Shown here in pieces: positions 12,961 through 23,881 of a stretch of DNA of 64,000 bases. This DNA is from Volvox africanus (taxonomy: Eukaryota > Chlorophyta > Chlorophyceae > Chlamydomonadales > Volvocaceae). The stretch is taken from assembly GCA_030268105.1 (NCBI GenBank), contig BSDZ01000011.1, positions 1,116,001-1,180,000 on the forward strand, written 5' to 3'. The position numbers were made by a program, and so were the translations under genes. Position 1 is the stretch's first letter. Each line of letters starts with the position of its first letter. Under the pieces are notes generated by a model. That model was not told the DNA's origin and made no database searches. It worked only from the letters and a program-made list of their open reading frames with translations.

Positions 12961-13473
12961 TTACAACTTAACTCCGTCAGTACGTGGCTGCCAAACAAAC
13001 GTGATCCGCTTGATTTTTCCCGCAGCGACATCACAGATGTACGTTGCCATGCAATCGGCGACACCTCCATTCGGTAGCCCGGTGATGATCTCGCGGTCGA
13101 CAACAACATTCCCGAGCACCAGACGGCCAAGGAGCTCACAATGCACCGGGGACTTGAACCGCTCAACATATCGCGGCCTCAATTCCTCTTTGCTTGATGC
13201 GATTACAGCGCCAGTTATGCCATCTAAAACCACGACGTCATCAGTAAAAAGATCCATAAAATGTTCCACTTGTCTAGCATTGTACAGTTCTAGCTGTCTC
13301 TGGATAATTGCAGCGGCTTCTTGTGCCATCATCGCTTTGCAGGCCAACCCACTGTTGTGACGCAGAGAGACGTTCCTCAAAGGCGCAAATGTGTTCTTAA
13401 TTACGGGGCACCGGGAGTATCGTGTGCTCGGCGCGGATCTAAAGCAAAGTGTATCAAGGGACCTAAACGCCAT
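12961..13473 (-). CDS. NTF2/SnoaL-like (steroid delta-isomerase-like) domain protein with organelle presequence
   Basis: A single-exon frame of 170 residues. Residues 1-47 (MAFRSLDTLCFRSAPSTRYS... onward) are rich in Ser, Arg and hydrophobic residues with no early acids, as in plastid or mitochondrial presequences. From residue 48 the protein reads like a compact NTF2-like cone: helix IIQRQLELYNARQVEHFM, strand pair LFTDDVVVLDGITG, helix SKEELRPRYVERFKS, then strands CELLGRLVLGNVVVDREIITG and a final IKRITFVWQPR. This order is typical of SnoaL-like/nuclear transport factor 2-like proteins, many of unknown substrate. No catalytic Asp/His set can be assigned with confidence. The stop codon overlaps a TGTAA motif (12961-12965 on this strand), so the 3' UTR may be very short. 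The start is the first ATG. An enzyme role is possible but unproven. Confidence 0.75.
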   Translation of the reverse strand: MAFRSLDTLCFRSAPSTRYSRCPVIKNTFAPLRNVSLRHNSGLACKAMMAQEAAAIIQRQLELYNARQVEHFMDLFTDDVVVLDGITGAVIASSKEELRPRYVERFKSPVHCELLGRLVLGNVVVDREIITGLPNGGVADCMATYICDVAAGKIKRITFVWQPRTDGVKL

Positions 13474-13542
13474 ACGGATGTATCCTTCCTAACAAATTAT
13501 GCTATGTAATCTAAAAGTAAAATGATATCATAAAGGTTGAGG

Positions 13543-13845
13543 ATGACGTCCTTTCTATATCACAGTAGTGGATTTCAGTTGGCATCAGACAATAGTGACG
13601 ATTACATACTGAAATGCTCGGCCTACCGTACACATACTACTGCCGACGCGAAGCAGGGAGAGCTCAGGCGAGGACAGTTAATTGATTTAATGTACAATTC
13701 CAATATTTACGCATTCAACATTATTCTTGGATTTTTACCAGATGAGCCAGCTGCACGAAGTTCGCTATCGTCATCTGCAGCAGACAAGACGGAGTACACA
13801 GCTCCGACAATGGATAGTGGATCAAACCAACATCTAGTCGATTAA
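13543..13845 (+). CDS. Small hypothetical protein, divergent from the NTF2-like gene
   Basis: An ATG-initiated frame of 100 residues (MTSFLYHSSGFQLASDNSDD...) starts 69 bases from the start of the NTF2-like gene on the opposite strand. It has no recognised domain. The middle (LIDLMYNSNIYAFNIILGFL) is hydrophobic and the tail is Ser/Asp-rich. GC content is low compared with firm exons in the window, and no TGTAA signal was seen close to the stop. It could be a real small gene, a first exon of a larger gene, or a chance frame. Confidence 0.25.
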   Translation: MTSFLYHSSGFQLASDNSDDYILKCSAYRTHTTADAKQGELRRGQLIDLMYNSNIYAFNIILGFLPDEPAARSSLSSSAADKTEYTAPTMDSGSNQHLVD

Positions 13846-16780
13846 GAAATCAGTATTTCTGTCTTGCTGCCCTTTTGCAGAATTGCAGGCGTCCCGTACA
13901 TACCTCGTTAGTTTATTTCGATGCCTACTAACTGCGGCATCGCTTGTCTACAGCTCTACACTGGATCATCTTAACGCCATGCATATTTTTTGAGCCTTTC
14001 TTTTAAAGGTTTTGCTTTCAGGTTTTCAGGAAGCCTTCTGCGACTTCTGGAGTAGCGCATCTCAAATCCTTACCATCAGTGATAAACCGACTTTTACCTC
14101 GACAGTTACCTCGGGAGCACACTGGCGGCCCCCGTCAGGCTGAGGGTTCAAGCGGAACATGTTTGGGCGGATACGTATGTGGATGTGGAGGAGGGGGACA
14201 CGGCTAGGGAGATGATATGTGCGCGCGCACGGAGGTGTATTTGGTGACAGTCGCGTCGAGAGAGATGCGGACGGGAGTGAGTGTACGCCATGCGGCAGCA
14301 GCCGCGTCAGCGCGGCGGCGGCACAGCTGCGCGGGCGAGGGGAATCTAGCGGCCCTTTTGAGATGTCAGTCCCACCTCCGGAAGCAGGACGAAGCCTCCT
14401 GGACCCCGTCCCTCCATGCCAGTATCCATGGCTGGTGCTTGGTTGGGCGTGTCAGCTCCTCCTCGCGCAGCATCTCCTTTTCCGCCTGGGCCCTAACAGC
14501 CGTACAAAAACTTACATTATGTCAATCAATTGTTAGTGCGAATTTCTCTTCCAACTGCTTTGGGCGATCTCTCCTGAACTCAGTAATGTTAATGATGTTG
14601 GCAGATAGCCAGATCTGGTGTCTGATGGAGGACCCGGAGGGCACCCGTACAGGAATAGGGGTTGCGGACGATGGCAGCCGCGGTGGGCAGAGGCGGCGGG
14701 AGAGGAGGTGGTGCATACACTGGCCTGTCCTGCGTATGGGTGTGGCTAATTTTTCAGCGCTGGGCTGGACATGCGGTGGAAAGTGCATACGGCTCATGAA
14801 CGGTCCAAGGCGCGTGTTGGGGGTTGGACATCCTTGATTCTGCTCCCCTCTTACCCGAGCATGCCTCGTTACTCCCCTGGGGCCAATATCTCTCTGGCCT
14901 CAAAAATCAGAAGCGGCAAGAACCGTTTCCAGTTTCAAATTGCCATACGTCTCCGTCTCGCCAGAAATATCCACTCACAGGTAGAGGTGTTTTCAATTCA
15001 CTCAGCCTCCTTTGATGCGAATGCGAATGAAGGGGTGCCGTAGCCCTCTGGATATGGATTGCGCGTGCGCTGCTGCAGCTAGCTGTGGGGGGTGTCTGCT
15101 TATATACTGGCGCATGCTGGTGTTCGGGTCTTAGTTTTGTTTTCGGTTATGCGACCCTCACTTATCGTGCACGACCCAAGGGTCAATGTGCAACAGGGCA
15201 TCTGTATGCCCCCCGTTTCCGTTTCCATGCCGCCAACGCTCGGAGCGCTGACCAAGTCACCGCCTTGCCACTTCACGTGTGATTCCGTACGCACAGGTCG
15301 TCGATCGGGAACTTTGAAAGCATACAGAGCGAGAGAGCGAGAATGTGTATAGCGTACGGCAAAGTTGTTATGTGTCGACTATACATGGATGAATTGAATA
15401 TATATGTTGATCCTTCAAACCGCCTGAAATACCAAAATCAGCGAATGCATGCGCAATCTATCACAGCCTTATTTAGGCTGCTTTTACAGTTGCTGTACAG
15501 CTATACATCTAGCTACAAAGCCTTTTGTGTGGCAAGAAATAGCAGAGAGCGCGAAGAGTGCATCTCGTGACATTTATTATTGTCATCGGGTAGATAGGTG
15601 GCCACGTTCGCAAAGAGATCCCCTTGCGCAGAGTCATGATCTTGATGAGCCCCTCCCGCCATAAAGCGAGATGCGCCCCTCACACATCCGGAACTTGGCG
15701 TACTAAAGAAGATAGGTGTATGCGCCAGGTGGATCGGTCCGATTAGATCCAATGCAGGAAAACAGATCGTGGCACGCACGCGGGGCTCCCTCGGCCCACC
15801 AGCAAACCGACCCAGCTATGATGATTTCTGAGGCGCCCCTCCAGTTGCCGCTCCTCCATCGCTAGTGTTGGCAGTGCCACCCGCAGCAGGCGAGGTCAAA
15901 CCAGGTTTTCGAAAGATAACCTTATAATGGACTAGGATATACACTCTCTAGTTCCCTACGAAAATAAGCGAGTAATTGAGTAACTAATAAGACTTGATGC
16001 TTAAAGAACCTGTGAGTGCTAGGGCACATGTGAGCCATCACACATGTCGTGATGTGGGAAGAGTCTATAACCTCCCATGGCCGGGGTATGCGATCGCTAG
16101 AAATAGCTGATAGGGTCAATGTGCCCGAGGCGTGCCCTCCAGAGTGTAATAGTCGTACAATACGGCACACACCAGCACAATATCAAGGTGCAGAAGCACC
16201 CTGTCACCATCTCGAGAGGCCTTTACGGCTCTCAACTACTACAGTATAGGGAAGCATGAGCGGTGAAGGCAATTACGCATGAACTTATGCCTGTGCAGAG
16301 ATTATACCATTGCACGCAATAAGAGGCACTGCATGGTGTGATGAGGGTTTTTATATGGTGATCCTTGCCAGGGATTAGGGTGGTACATCCTACCATCGGA
16401 TGAGATACTAGACATCTGTGTGGATGCATACCGCTGGTCGAAGTGCGAGTATTTATTGCTCATTGCGGCCTGTCTCATCATCTTGTGATCAATTGATCAA
16501 ATCGTTATCTGATTATCATCTTATATCTTCAGCCCGAGCATTTGGGTAAGAGGATGAAGCTGTGGCTCTGATAGCCTTCGCATTCTACTCTGCAATACGA
16601 TTGTAAATTTCTTGCTGTCCCTGATCCGGCACACCTAAGCTACGTACGCTCGCCATCAAGTTTATGTGCACCAGCAGGAGGATACAACAAACGCAACCAT
16701 TAATTATACATATTGACTGCATGATAAGTTTGGTTAAGTATTCAAATTGTGAACAGCTGGGATAGTTGCAGAATGGTTAG
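13846..16780. other. Intergenic region with exon-like fragments, no firm gene
   Basis: Near 14033 a good acceptor (TTTTCAG) precedes a frame reading EAFCDFWSSASQILTISD that stays open to about 14145. From about 14110 another frame reads LAAPVRLRVQAEHVWADT, and from 14217 a third continues. The frames do not join without shifts, so this may be a degraded gene or chance. The rest (15.0-16.8 kb) is AT-richer and shows nothing recognisable. Confidence 0.3.
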
Positions 16781-16849
16781 CCTTGTAACTCCATGTGAAA
16801 TGAATACAATGATTGACCAAAGAGGGTTAAGCCTTGAAACAGGCCGATG

Positions 16850-17275
16850 GCCAGGCTTATATGGATCCGGGCCGCGGTCTGGGGCTCATATTGATCCAGG
16901 CGTATATGGGGCTCATGGGGCTGGGGCTCATGGACCCTAAAGGGGCCGCGGCTGGCTGCGGGCGCCTGGGCGCCCTGGGTACGGCCTGGCCCTATGGCGT
17001 CCCTCAGCGGCCTGGGCCCTGGGCGCCCCTGGGCCCTGGGGCCCACTCGGGGCCCTGGGTCCCGGACCCGGGTCCTCAGCAGACCTTGGTGGGCCGGCCC
17101 CAGGACCTCGGGCCTGTAATGGACCCGGAATTACGGGCCTATTTCAGTCCCATTTAGGGCCTATTTCGGGCGGGCCCTGGGCGCCCTGGGCGGCAACAGG
17201 CGCCTGCGGCTGGGGCACCATAGGGCCTGCACCACGGGGCCGGCTGCCATAGGGCCACAAAAGGACGGCGGGGCC
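16850..17275. repeat. GC-rich degenerate repeat (GGGCCCTGGGCGCC-like)
   Basis: Some 400 bases are made largely of variants of GGGCCCTGG, GGGCGCCC and GGGGCTCATGGACCC. The segment is highly self-complementary and contrasts sharply with the AT-rich flanks. Its open frames (Gly/Pro/Leu-rich) look like products of the repeat, not genes. Confidence 0.6.
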
Positions 17276-17369
17276 AAACGACGCATATTTGGCTTATGGA
17301 CCCTAATTGCTTATATGGTTCCGGCAATACCTGGGCCGTCGGAGGACCGACTTAACCCTCTTCGCTCAG

Positions 17370-17760
17370 CTAGTGTTGTATCTCTGTTGTGTCAAGCTCC
17401 AAAGGCTCGATCGAAAGATGACCGTCGGCGGCTCAATCTTTGACACTACCGGTAGATACCCCGGAGAATACTACAATTATCCCCCTTCTCGTGGATGTGT
17501 CCTTACATTCCAGGGCCAGGGTGCGCCACTTCCTGGAAGGAAGGATCCCCTCGAGGTTCCTCATCCCATGGCTGACAGAATTCCTTCATCACAACTGTCA
17601 CCACTGGGAATCAATTCCGGATCAGTCCCCAACCTGTCTCGAAACCATTGTTGTATTTCTGTTGTGTCAACCTTCAAAGGCTCGATCGAAAGATGACCAT
17701 CAGCGGCTCAATCTTTAACACTACCCGTAGATACCCCAGGATACTACAGTTAGCAGCTTA
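17370..17760 (+). repeat. Dispersed repeat, two direct copies
   Basis: The block from about 17375 to 17480 (TGTATCTCTGTTGTGTCAAG, then AAAGGCTCGATCGAAAGATG, then GTAGATACCCC) recurs at about 17648-17755 with few changes. A third, more diverged copy lies at about 59840-59960 on the other strand. This is a transposon-like repeat family with no coding capacity seen. Confidence 0.7.
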
Positions 17761-18064
17761 CCTACTCCGTCCTGACAACTGAAGATTATCAGAGATTGCC
17801 ACCAATTGGAATAATCCCTAAACGTAGTCAGAGTCTTATTCTCACGTCCACAGCTTATCCTCGAGCTCTTCCAGAGCCCTGGATTCCTGGATTCCAATGC
17901 ATATGCATGGATCCAGAGCCTGATGGATTTGGAGATTCCTGAAGATGTCCATTGCCCACCCACACTATGCAGTAGACTGTCCATATCCATATCCTAAGGC
18001 CCACTCCTCTCCTTTAAGAGTAGTCTGCTGTTCTTCAGGCAAGTTGTCCAGATTCCAACCCAGG

Positions 18065-18190
18065 GTCCAACCCTAACCCTAACCCTAACCCTATCCCTAA
18101 TTATAACTATAACTATAACTATAACATAACTATATCTATAACTATAACAATAACGATAACGATAACTATAACAATAACTATAAAAATAGC
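18065..18190 (-). repeat. Telomere-like array fused to a TAACTA minisatellite
   Basis: Four CCCTAA units (18068-18100, the last degenerate) run directly into about 80 bases of (TAACTA)n and (TAACGA)n variants. The 6-bp unit is conserved while its bases drift, which suggests that one array decayed into the other. Confidence 0.75.
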
Positions 18191-20338
18191 AATACTGGAT
18201 TAGCATCGATGTGTCGGTCGATGCGACCCGGCAAGATGATAAGCGAACGGAATTAATGCATTACTATCAATAAGTATATTTGTATACATTTAGCTAGTCA
18301 TGCATTGCGGAATCCACGAAATCGGGATTATTGTATTGTGTTGCCAGCTGTATCAATAATGTGCCAGCTAACACACGTTCAGATTGAGCCGGCAAACGTA
18401 TTTAATGGGCATTAAGATGGCATAAAGTGTTCAATATAATATTTGCTATATTATTACATCAATGCCGGCATGATCGACACATAAGTGTGAGAACTGCGAC
18501 GACCACAACGGTTAGTCGACAACTGAATATTGATATTCGGCCATTCACATTGCATAAATGCCGGGAAGGCTTGATTATGATAAATATACTGCATGCGAAT
18601 ATTGGTGATACGTCTGATATGGCTTATCACACTTGTGGATTGATGATCTGGCGTGATATGTACCGTGCATTGGTATCACGAGTATAGCGAGAATAATACG
18701 TGCGAGGAGGTGGCCAAATAGCATAAGCTTTTACCGAGCTCTAATCGGATAATCATCAATATTATCATATTGAACTATATTACACTACGTTTGGCTCGAG
18801 CCAAGCCTGAGCATTAATAGCCAGTTAGATGATGATTGCCTGGCGTCAGTTCTGATAGCTGAATGCACCGCATCACATCTATTGGACTGTAAATTGTAAC
18901 CTTCTCACTCTGAAGTCTTTCGCTGCCTCTGAAAGCTCGTCTGAATGCTTTGGTCTGTCTTGTGAGCAATCGGCACTTGGCACTTAACGTTTAGACATGC
19001 AGGTAAGTGCATGAGCAGCGAAGAGGGATACAACACCACTTGCACCTAGATATCCACTCCGTGCAGATTTTAGTCGTATCTGCTTGTAGCTGCTTACCTA
19101 GATGCCCCAATTGGAATGTCACGCATCCCCTTTTTCCATGTCATGATTTTTGAGGGCTCACCATTTGCAAGCATCATGCTTCGATTCCCACCACTATCAT
19201 CATTTAATAATCATCATATTCAGTAAGGACTCCTAGCGGAACAGTCCCGCATCGTTCCTACTTTGCATGTTTTTTTATTGTACCTTACTATTGTCCTGGC
19301 TCTGTTTGTGGCCTGTCTGTCTCTCAGCCTCTCTTTACTGCACTATATATCCTATTAGGCTCATCTACGTATCCTGCCTTACCCCGCCTTGGCTTTAACC
19401 ACATCTAAACAGATACAAATGCATGCCCTTTTGATTGCGCACTAACTGCTAACTTAAGAAGTCTTTTCCTTTCATTTGATTTAACCGTTCGTGGCCTTGA
19501 AGAAGTTTGAAACATTCGTAGCCGGACCTCCAAACGCTTGCTTAGCTGCCTGCCCCTTTGCATCAGACATTACTGACAGTTCAACATGAGAATTCATATA
19601 CAAATATTTTTCGTAAGAATTTTTGTACAGCTTTTTTAGTGCCATAAGTAAACCATGTTAAGCCATAAGTAAGGTTCCGGAGCCAGTCGTTGCTTGTCCT
19701 CGGAAATGGACTTCGGCAAAAATTTTCAGGGTAACCCTGGTAGAAATATTTTTTCAGGGGGACCAACTTTTTTTCTGCTTTTTCCTTTCTCTTTGTTTTG
19801 CTGTTAAAAATTTTCAGTGGACTGAACACTTTTCCGGACATTTTTAGAAATTGCAAAAAAATTCTCGGGATTTGTCCTAGAAGAAGTTCGCTGGTGTGGC
19901 AGCCACGATTGGACCACGAATGCATGTGAAGTGCCACTCGTTCGTGTTTGCAATACAAAATCGTCGCACTTTAAATATAAATATAAAATGAAGTGCTCCT
20001 GTACGCCAGCACTGCCTTGCCGCATCCACTCCTCAATTGCGGATCCCTGTTTAATCCTATTTGAGGATCCGTCCCCTTGTACATGTCAACAAGTATTTCC
20101 CACCTGCGTAACTAAGTGATTCCAGGGAGGCTAACGGGCCCGCCCCTGCTTCAGCCCTGATACGATTCGCGGGAAAGCGGTGCAAACTATCCCACTATCT
20201 GATGCAGATGCAGAGCCAAGCTAAGCTAACAGCATGTCCCACAGGAGCGGCACTGTGAAGGCCTCGGTACCGGTTTCCAGCGCTATATCAATCTGCCACT
20301 CCGCTAAGTCCTCTGCTGACGGCCTTCATGACCACTCA
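18191..20338. other. AT-rich intergenic region, no gene seen
   Basis: About 2.1 kb, AT-rich, with only short open frames. The part from 19600 to 19870 contains repeated poly-T tracts ending in TTTTCAG(G) and a GGGTAACCC palindrome, giving it a transposon-remnant look. A Lys-rich frame there on the minus strand is not credible as a gene. Confidence 0.5.
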
Positions 20339-23300
20339 TCATAGTAACCGCTTTTCCAGTTGGTCGAAGGCGAATTCCAGCTCGTCTTCTGACACATACT
20401 CGCCCCGCCGGTACCTTGCAACTATACGGCGACAGTACTCCAGGATCTGTGCATCCTGGGCCCGCAGCCTCTCGCGTGCCTCGGCAATGGACTCCTCGGC
20501 AGTCCGCCGCAGACGTTCTCGTGCCTGTTCACATATCGTGGAGGGAGGACTGTCCTGAGGCCTAAAACGATATGTATTCGGTATAGGTGCCAGAGGAAAG
20601 CAATACCCCCCAAAAACCATGACTATGACTATCCAGTGCAAGCATTATTTCCAGGATGTATGTGCAGACTTATGCCGGGCAGCGGTTTGGACCACAGGGT
20701 GCAAAGATTGAAGTTGTGAGATTAACGATATGCATACCCCATGTTTCAATATGAAAGTACATGGTGATGGGATACGGGGTCTGCGTCAGAGATGTGGCCT
20801 ATCTGGCCTAGCATCGCACGCAGCAGACCCATGCTCGTGCTTTCGTGCATGCTCCAGCCTTCCCCCCTGGTGAAGGGGATGGAAAGTCCAACCTTTGATC
20901 CGCCGGTCATATGGCCCCCAGCGACGTATCTCCGTTCAGTTTGCTGTTTCCCTAACAGTCACTGACCTGTAGGATGCCCTCCGAACGAGATCCCGCGGAT
21001 GCACCCAGTTGTGCCAACCGATCTCTCGCCGCAGCAATGCTGTCCTCCGCACTGAGGGCCGCAAGCTTTCCCATGCGCTGTGCCTCTGCCTCCGCCTGCA
21101 AGCTCCAGCCGGGGTTCTCAGGCAAAAACTGCTTCACGCAGCTAAGCATGTCATAATGCGACTTCTAGCTAGTTGGAGAGGGCCGCCTTGCACCAACTTA
21201 AATGTCCAGCCAAAGCCAAAAAGGTTTCAATCCTGATCCCTAATCCTTAAACCCTAAGACGTACGATTGCTATTCACGAAGCGAAGTCCAGGGAAGCTGC
21301 TCTGCACCAAAGCTTAACCTCAGTCCCTTTATAGGAAGCATAAGGTTGCCCGAACTGACGCGCACCTGCCGAACCCGCTGCTGAGCCTCCACTAGCGAGC
21401 GCTCCCACGGCAACTGGTATCCACCGCTACTGCCGTACAATGAAGTGCCCGAGCTTGAGCTCGGCATATCGGGCCAACTGGATGGCCTGCTAGCGGAACC
21501 AGGGTCTTGCGTGTATTCTCCCAGACCCTGGCTGCTCCCGCCAAGGAAGTCCACCAGCTCGTGGTGCTTGTCGCCAATGAGCGACGCAAGTTTGCCTGCA
21601 TGCCGCAGGCATAAGATCCGACCGAATAAATCAGGGTGGGGTAGAAGCTGTAGGGCCCAATCGGGTAAAAGTTAGCAAGGGAAAGGAAGAACCAAGGACT
21701 AAAGAACTGGTTTACGACATACCAACTAAGGAAGCAGGAGGTCCTGATCTTCAATCTTCAATTGCAGCACCAGCTAGACAATGTGTTAGGCTGACGGCTT
21801 GATGACAGAGTTTTAGGAACCCGATATATTGGCGACTTGCGCAGTTGGCATTACGCGATGTAGTCCATCACTCAATGTGCGCTAAGCTCACACCCTGAAG
21901 CCTGACCTCGCAATCATTTTACAACTTATATCTCTCGTGGTCTCAATTGCTCTTGATTTGTGTACGCGGACGCCTGGTCCCTTCTAGCTAGTAGCTGTGG
22001 GACTGACCAAGCGTAATCGGGGCGCCTTCTATCCGTAAATACGAAAATATGCCCCTCACCCATGTACACATTCCCAATCCACCTGCCAGTGCGAAGTTGG
22101 CCTGTGCCTTAGTGTTGCTCTTGTCAATGATCTCTCGCAAGGAGTTCTTCTCCTGCACAATGGCCCCCCAGATGGCACGGAAGTGCAGGCATGCCGCCAA
22201 ACACGAGGGTTTCAAAGCTATCGTCCATACATTCCCAGTATGCGGCGGCAGGGCTTGCGCGACCACGCCGGCACTGTCACAAGGAAGGGCAAGGACTTGC
22301 CATGCATGAGGCAATAATTCGGTAACACTCAACAGAGGGACATGCAAGCCATGGGTCGCAGGTATCCACCATTTGTTGTCCCTCAGGTTAGTGGTTGGTG
22401 GTAGTTGTTTGTGGCTAGGTAGATCATTGAGAAAAAGGTGCAGATAGGCAGGCAAAGGGGGGGGACAGCGGTTGAACGACATGCCATGGTCTGAGCGTCA
22501 GAACCCTCTTGTCCGCTTTCAGCCCACCTGCAGCACCAGCTTAGCGGCAGCCTCATCCCCAGCCTTGATCTTCTCCACCGCAAGATCCTGCTCCGCATAA
22601 GGGAGGGGGCCCGTCCAGTGGATAAACGTCAGACAGCATGTTGGTGATGGACGAGGGTGCTGATGATCAAGTATGTGAAGGACTTCGCATACACGACAGA
22701 CTAGGCCCTCGGTGATTTTAGATCACAATCGTCTCCGGGGGCGCACATGTAGCACATCCTTGCCCCTCTTCTCGTTACCTCCAGCAGCTTGCTCATGTCA
22801 GTTAGCCTCACACATGTCTTGGCGCACGACTCGGCTGCGGATAGCGGGCAAACAAAAACAGGGAGCGGTGCTATTGATTCTGGGGATCAAGCCCACAGCA
22901 GTAATGGGAAGGTGTTCGCCTGCAAAGCTGGGCAATATGCGGCATGGTGTAGCCCTTGAGTTGATTTAATCACTGTCTGCCATGTGTGCCTCTTGAAATT
23001 CCTGTAATAGTTGAGTGTCAAAAAGGCATCTCGAGATGCTGTGTGCGTGCTTTAAGCACCTTACGTTGTGCTTGTATGTGGCGTACAATGTACGAGTACT
23101 ACAAGTTGAAGTCAGACCACTGCGGCTGCCTGCCACGCACCCTCGTGCACTGGTAACTACAGGCTAGTGCTACTCCGTACTAGCATGACGGCTGGGTCCA
23201 GTCCTTCCTTAAGAGTGAATCGCCCATATCTAACGAGTCCAGATTGTCAGCATCTGGTCTGTGTCAACCATATGCACCAAGGACTACGACGTAAAGTGAC

Positions 23301-23881
23301 AAGCACTCCAAAGTGCTTTCGACGCCTACCATGACAGCCCAACGGCCATCTTCTGCGTATATGATATCCATCGATCCCGTTCATGCCGAGCGAATAACGT
23401 CAACTGGCCAAATACGGACTTACCCGTTCGTACGGCTTCGTCGCGCTCATCTTCCAAGGCCTTAAGCTCCTGTCGAAGCAAATCAAGCTTAGCTTCGCGC
23501 TTTTGAGCAGTTGTACTTGGACCGTAACCTTGTTGGAAAATGGGACCGAAGATGAGTATGTTCCGTCAGCTGCAAATTTTAAAATTAAGCACTAAAAGTA
23601 AGCAAGCAAAAAAACAGTGATGCTGCTATACTGTATAGCAACCCGATGAGTTAAGGTAAAACTCGAATACACAAATTTTCCATCCGGGTACCTGACTGGC
23701 TAGCGTAACCAAAGGCCTTTAATCGCGGCGCTCTTGTTTCAGAGTTCATAGCCCGATGCAAGACGCCTCCACCGTATGGCGTTAGGTGAAGTGTCGGTAT
23801 AGCTACTCGTGCACAATGGAAGGTATTGGTCCAAGGCGATCGGGTTGACAGAAATGCGACATTGTGCTTTGTAAACTGCAT
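20339..23881 (-). CDS. Coiled-coil protein with organelle presequence, eight exons
   Basis: Exons on the minus strand: 23881-23692, 23528-23424, 22834-22779, 22587-22528, 22152-22083, 21595-21366, 21095-20967, 20554-20339. They sum to 1056 nt and 351 residues. Every junction is GT..AG with matching phase. Residues 1-64 (MQFTKHNVAFLSTRSPW...) are acid-poor with many Ser, Thr and Arg, like a mitochondrial or plastid presequence. Residues 68-160 form a charged helix (KREAKLDLLRQELKALEDER, then IKAGDEAAAKLVLQEKNS). A Ser/Gly-rich linker covers about 178-215. Two related helical segments follow, SIAAARDRLAQLG and SIAEARERLRAQD, each led by an E/A-rich stretch. The C-terminus is YVSEDELEFAFDQLEKRLL. 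Family not recognised; a structural or scaffold role in an organelle is inferred only from composition. Exon 4 has a tandem acceptor (GAGCAG) that could add one Gln. Confidence 0.75.

Noticed and set aside
14217..14837. 206-codon plus frame
   Set aside because: Composition is random-like after the first 15 codons, and competing frames of similar length overlap it.
19581..19958. 125-codon Lys-rich minus frame
   Set aside because: It derives from AT-rich poly-T/TTTTCAG tracts with repeat-like character.
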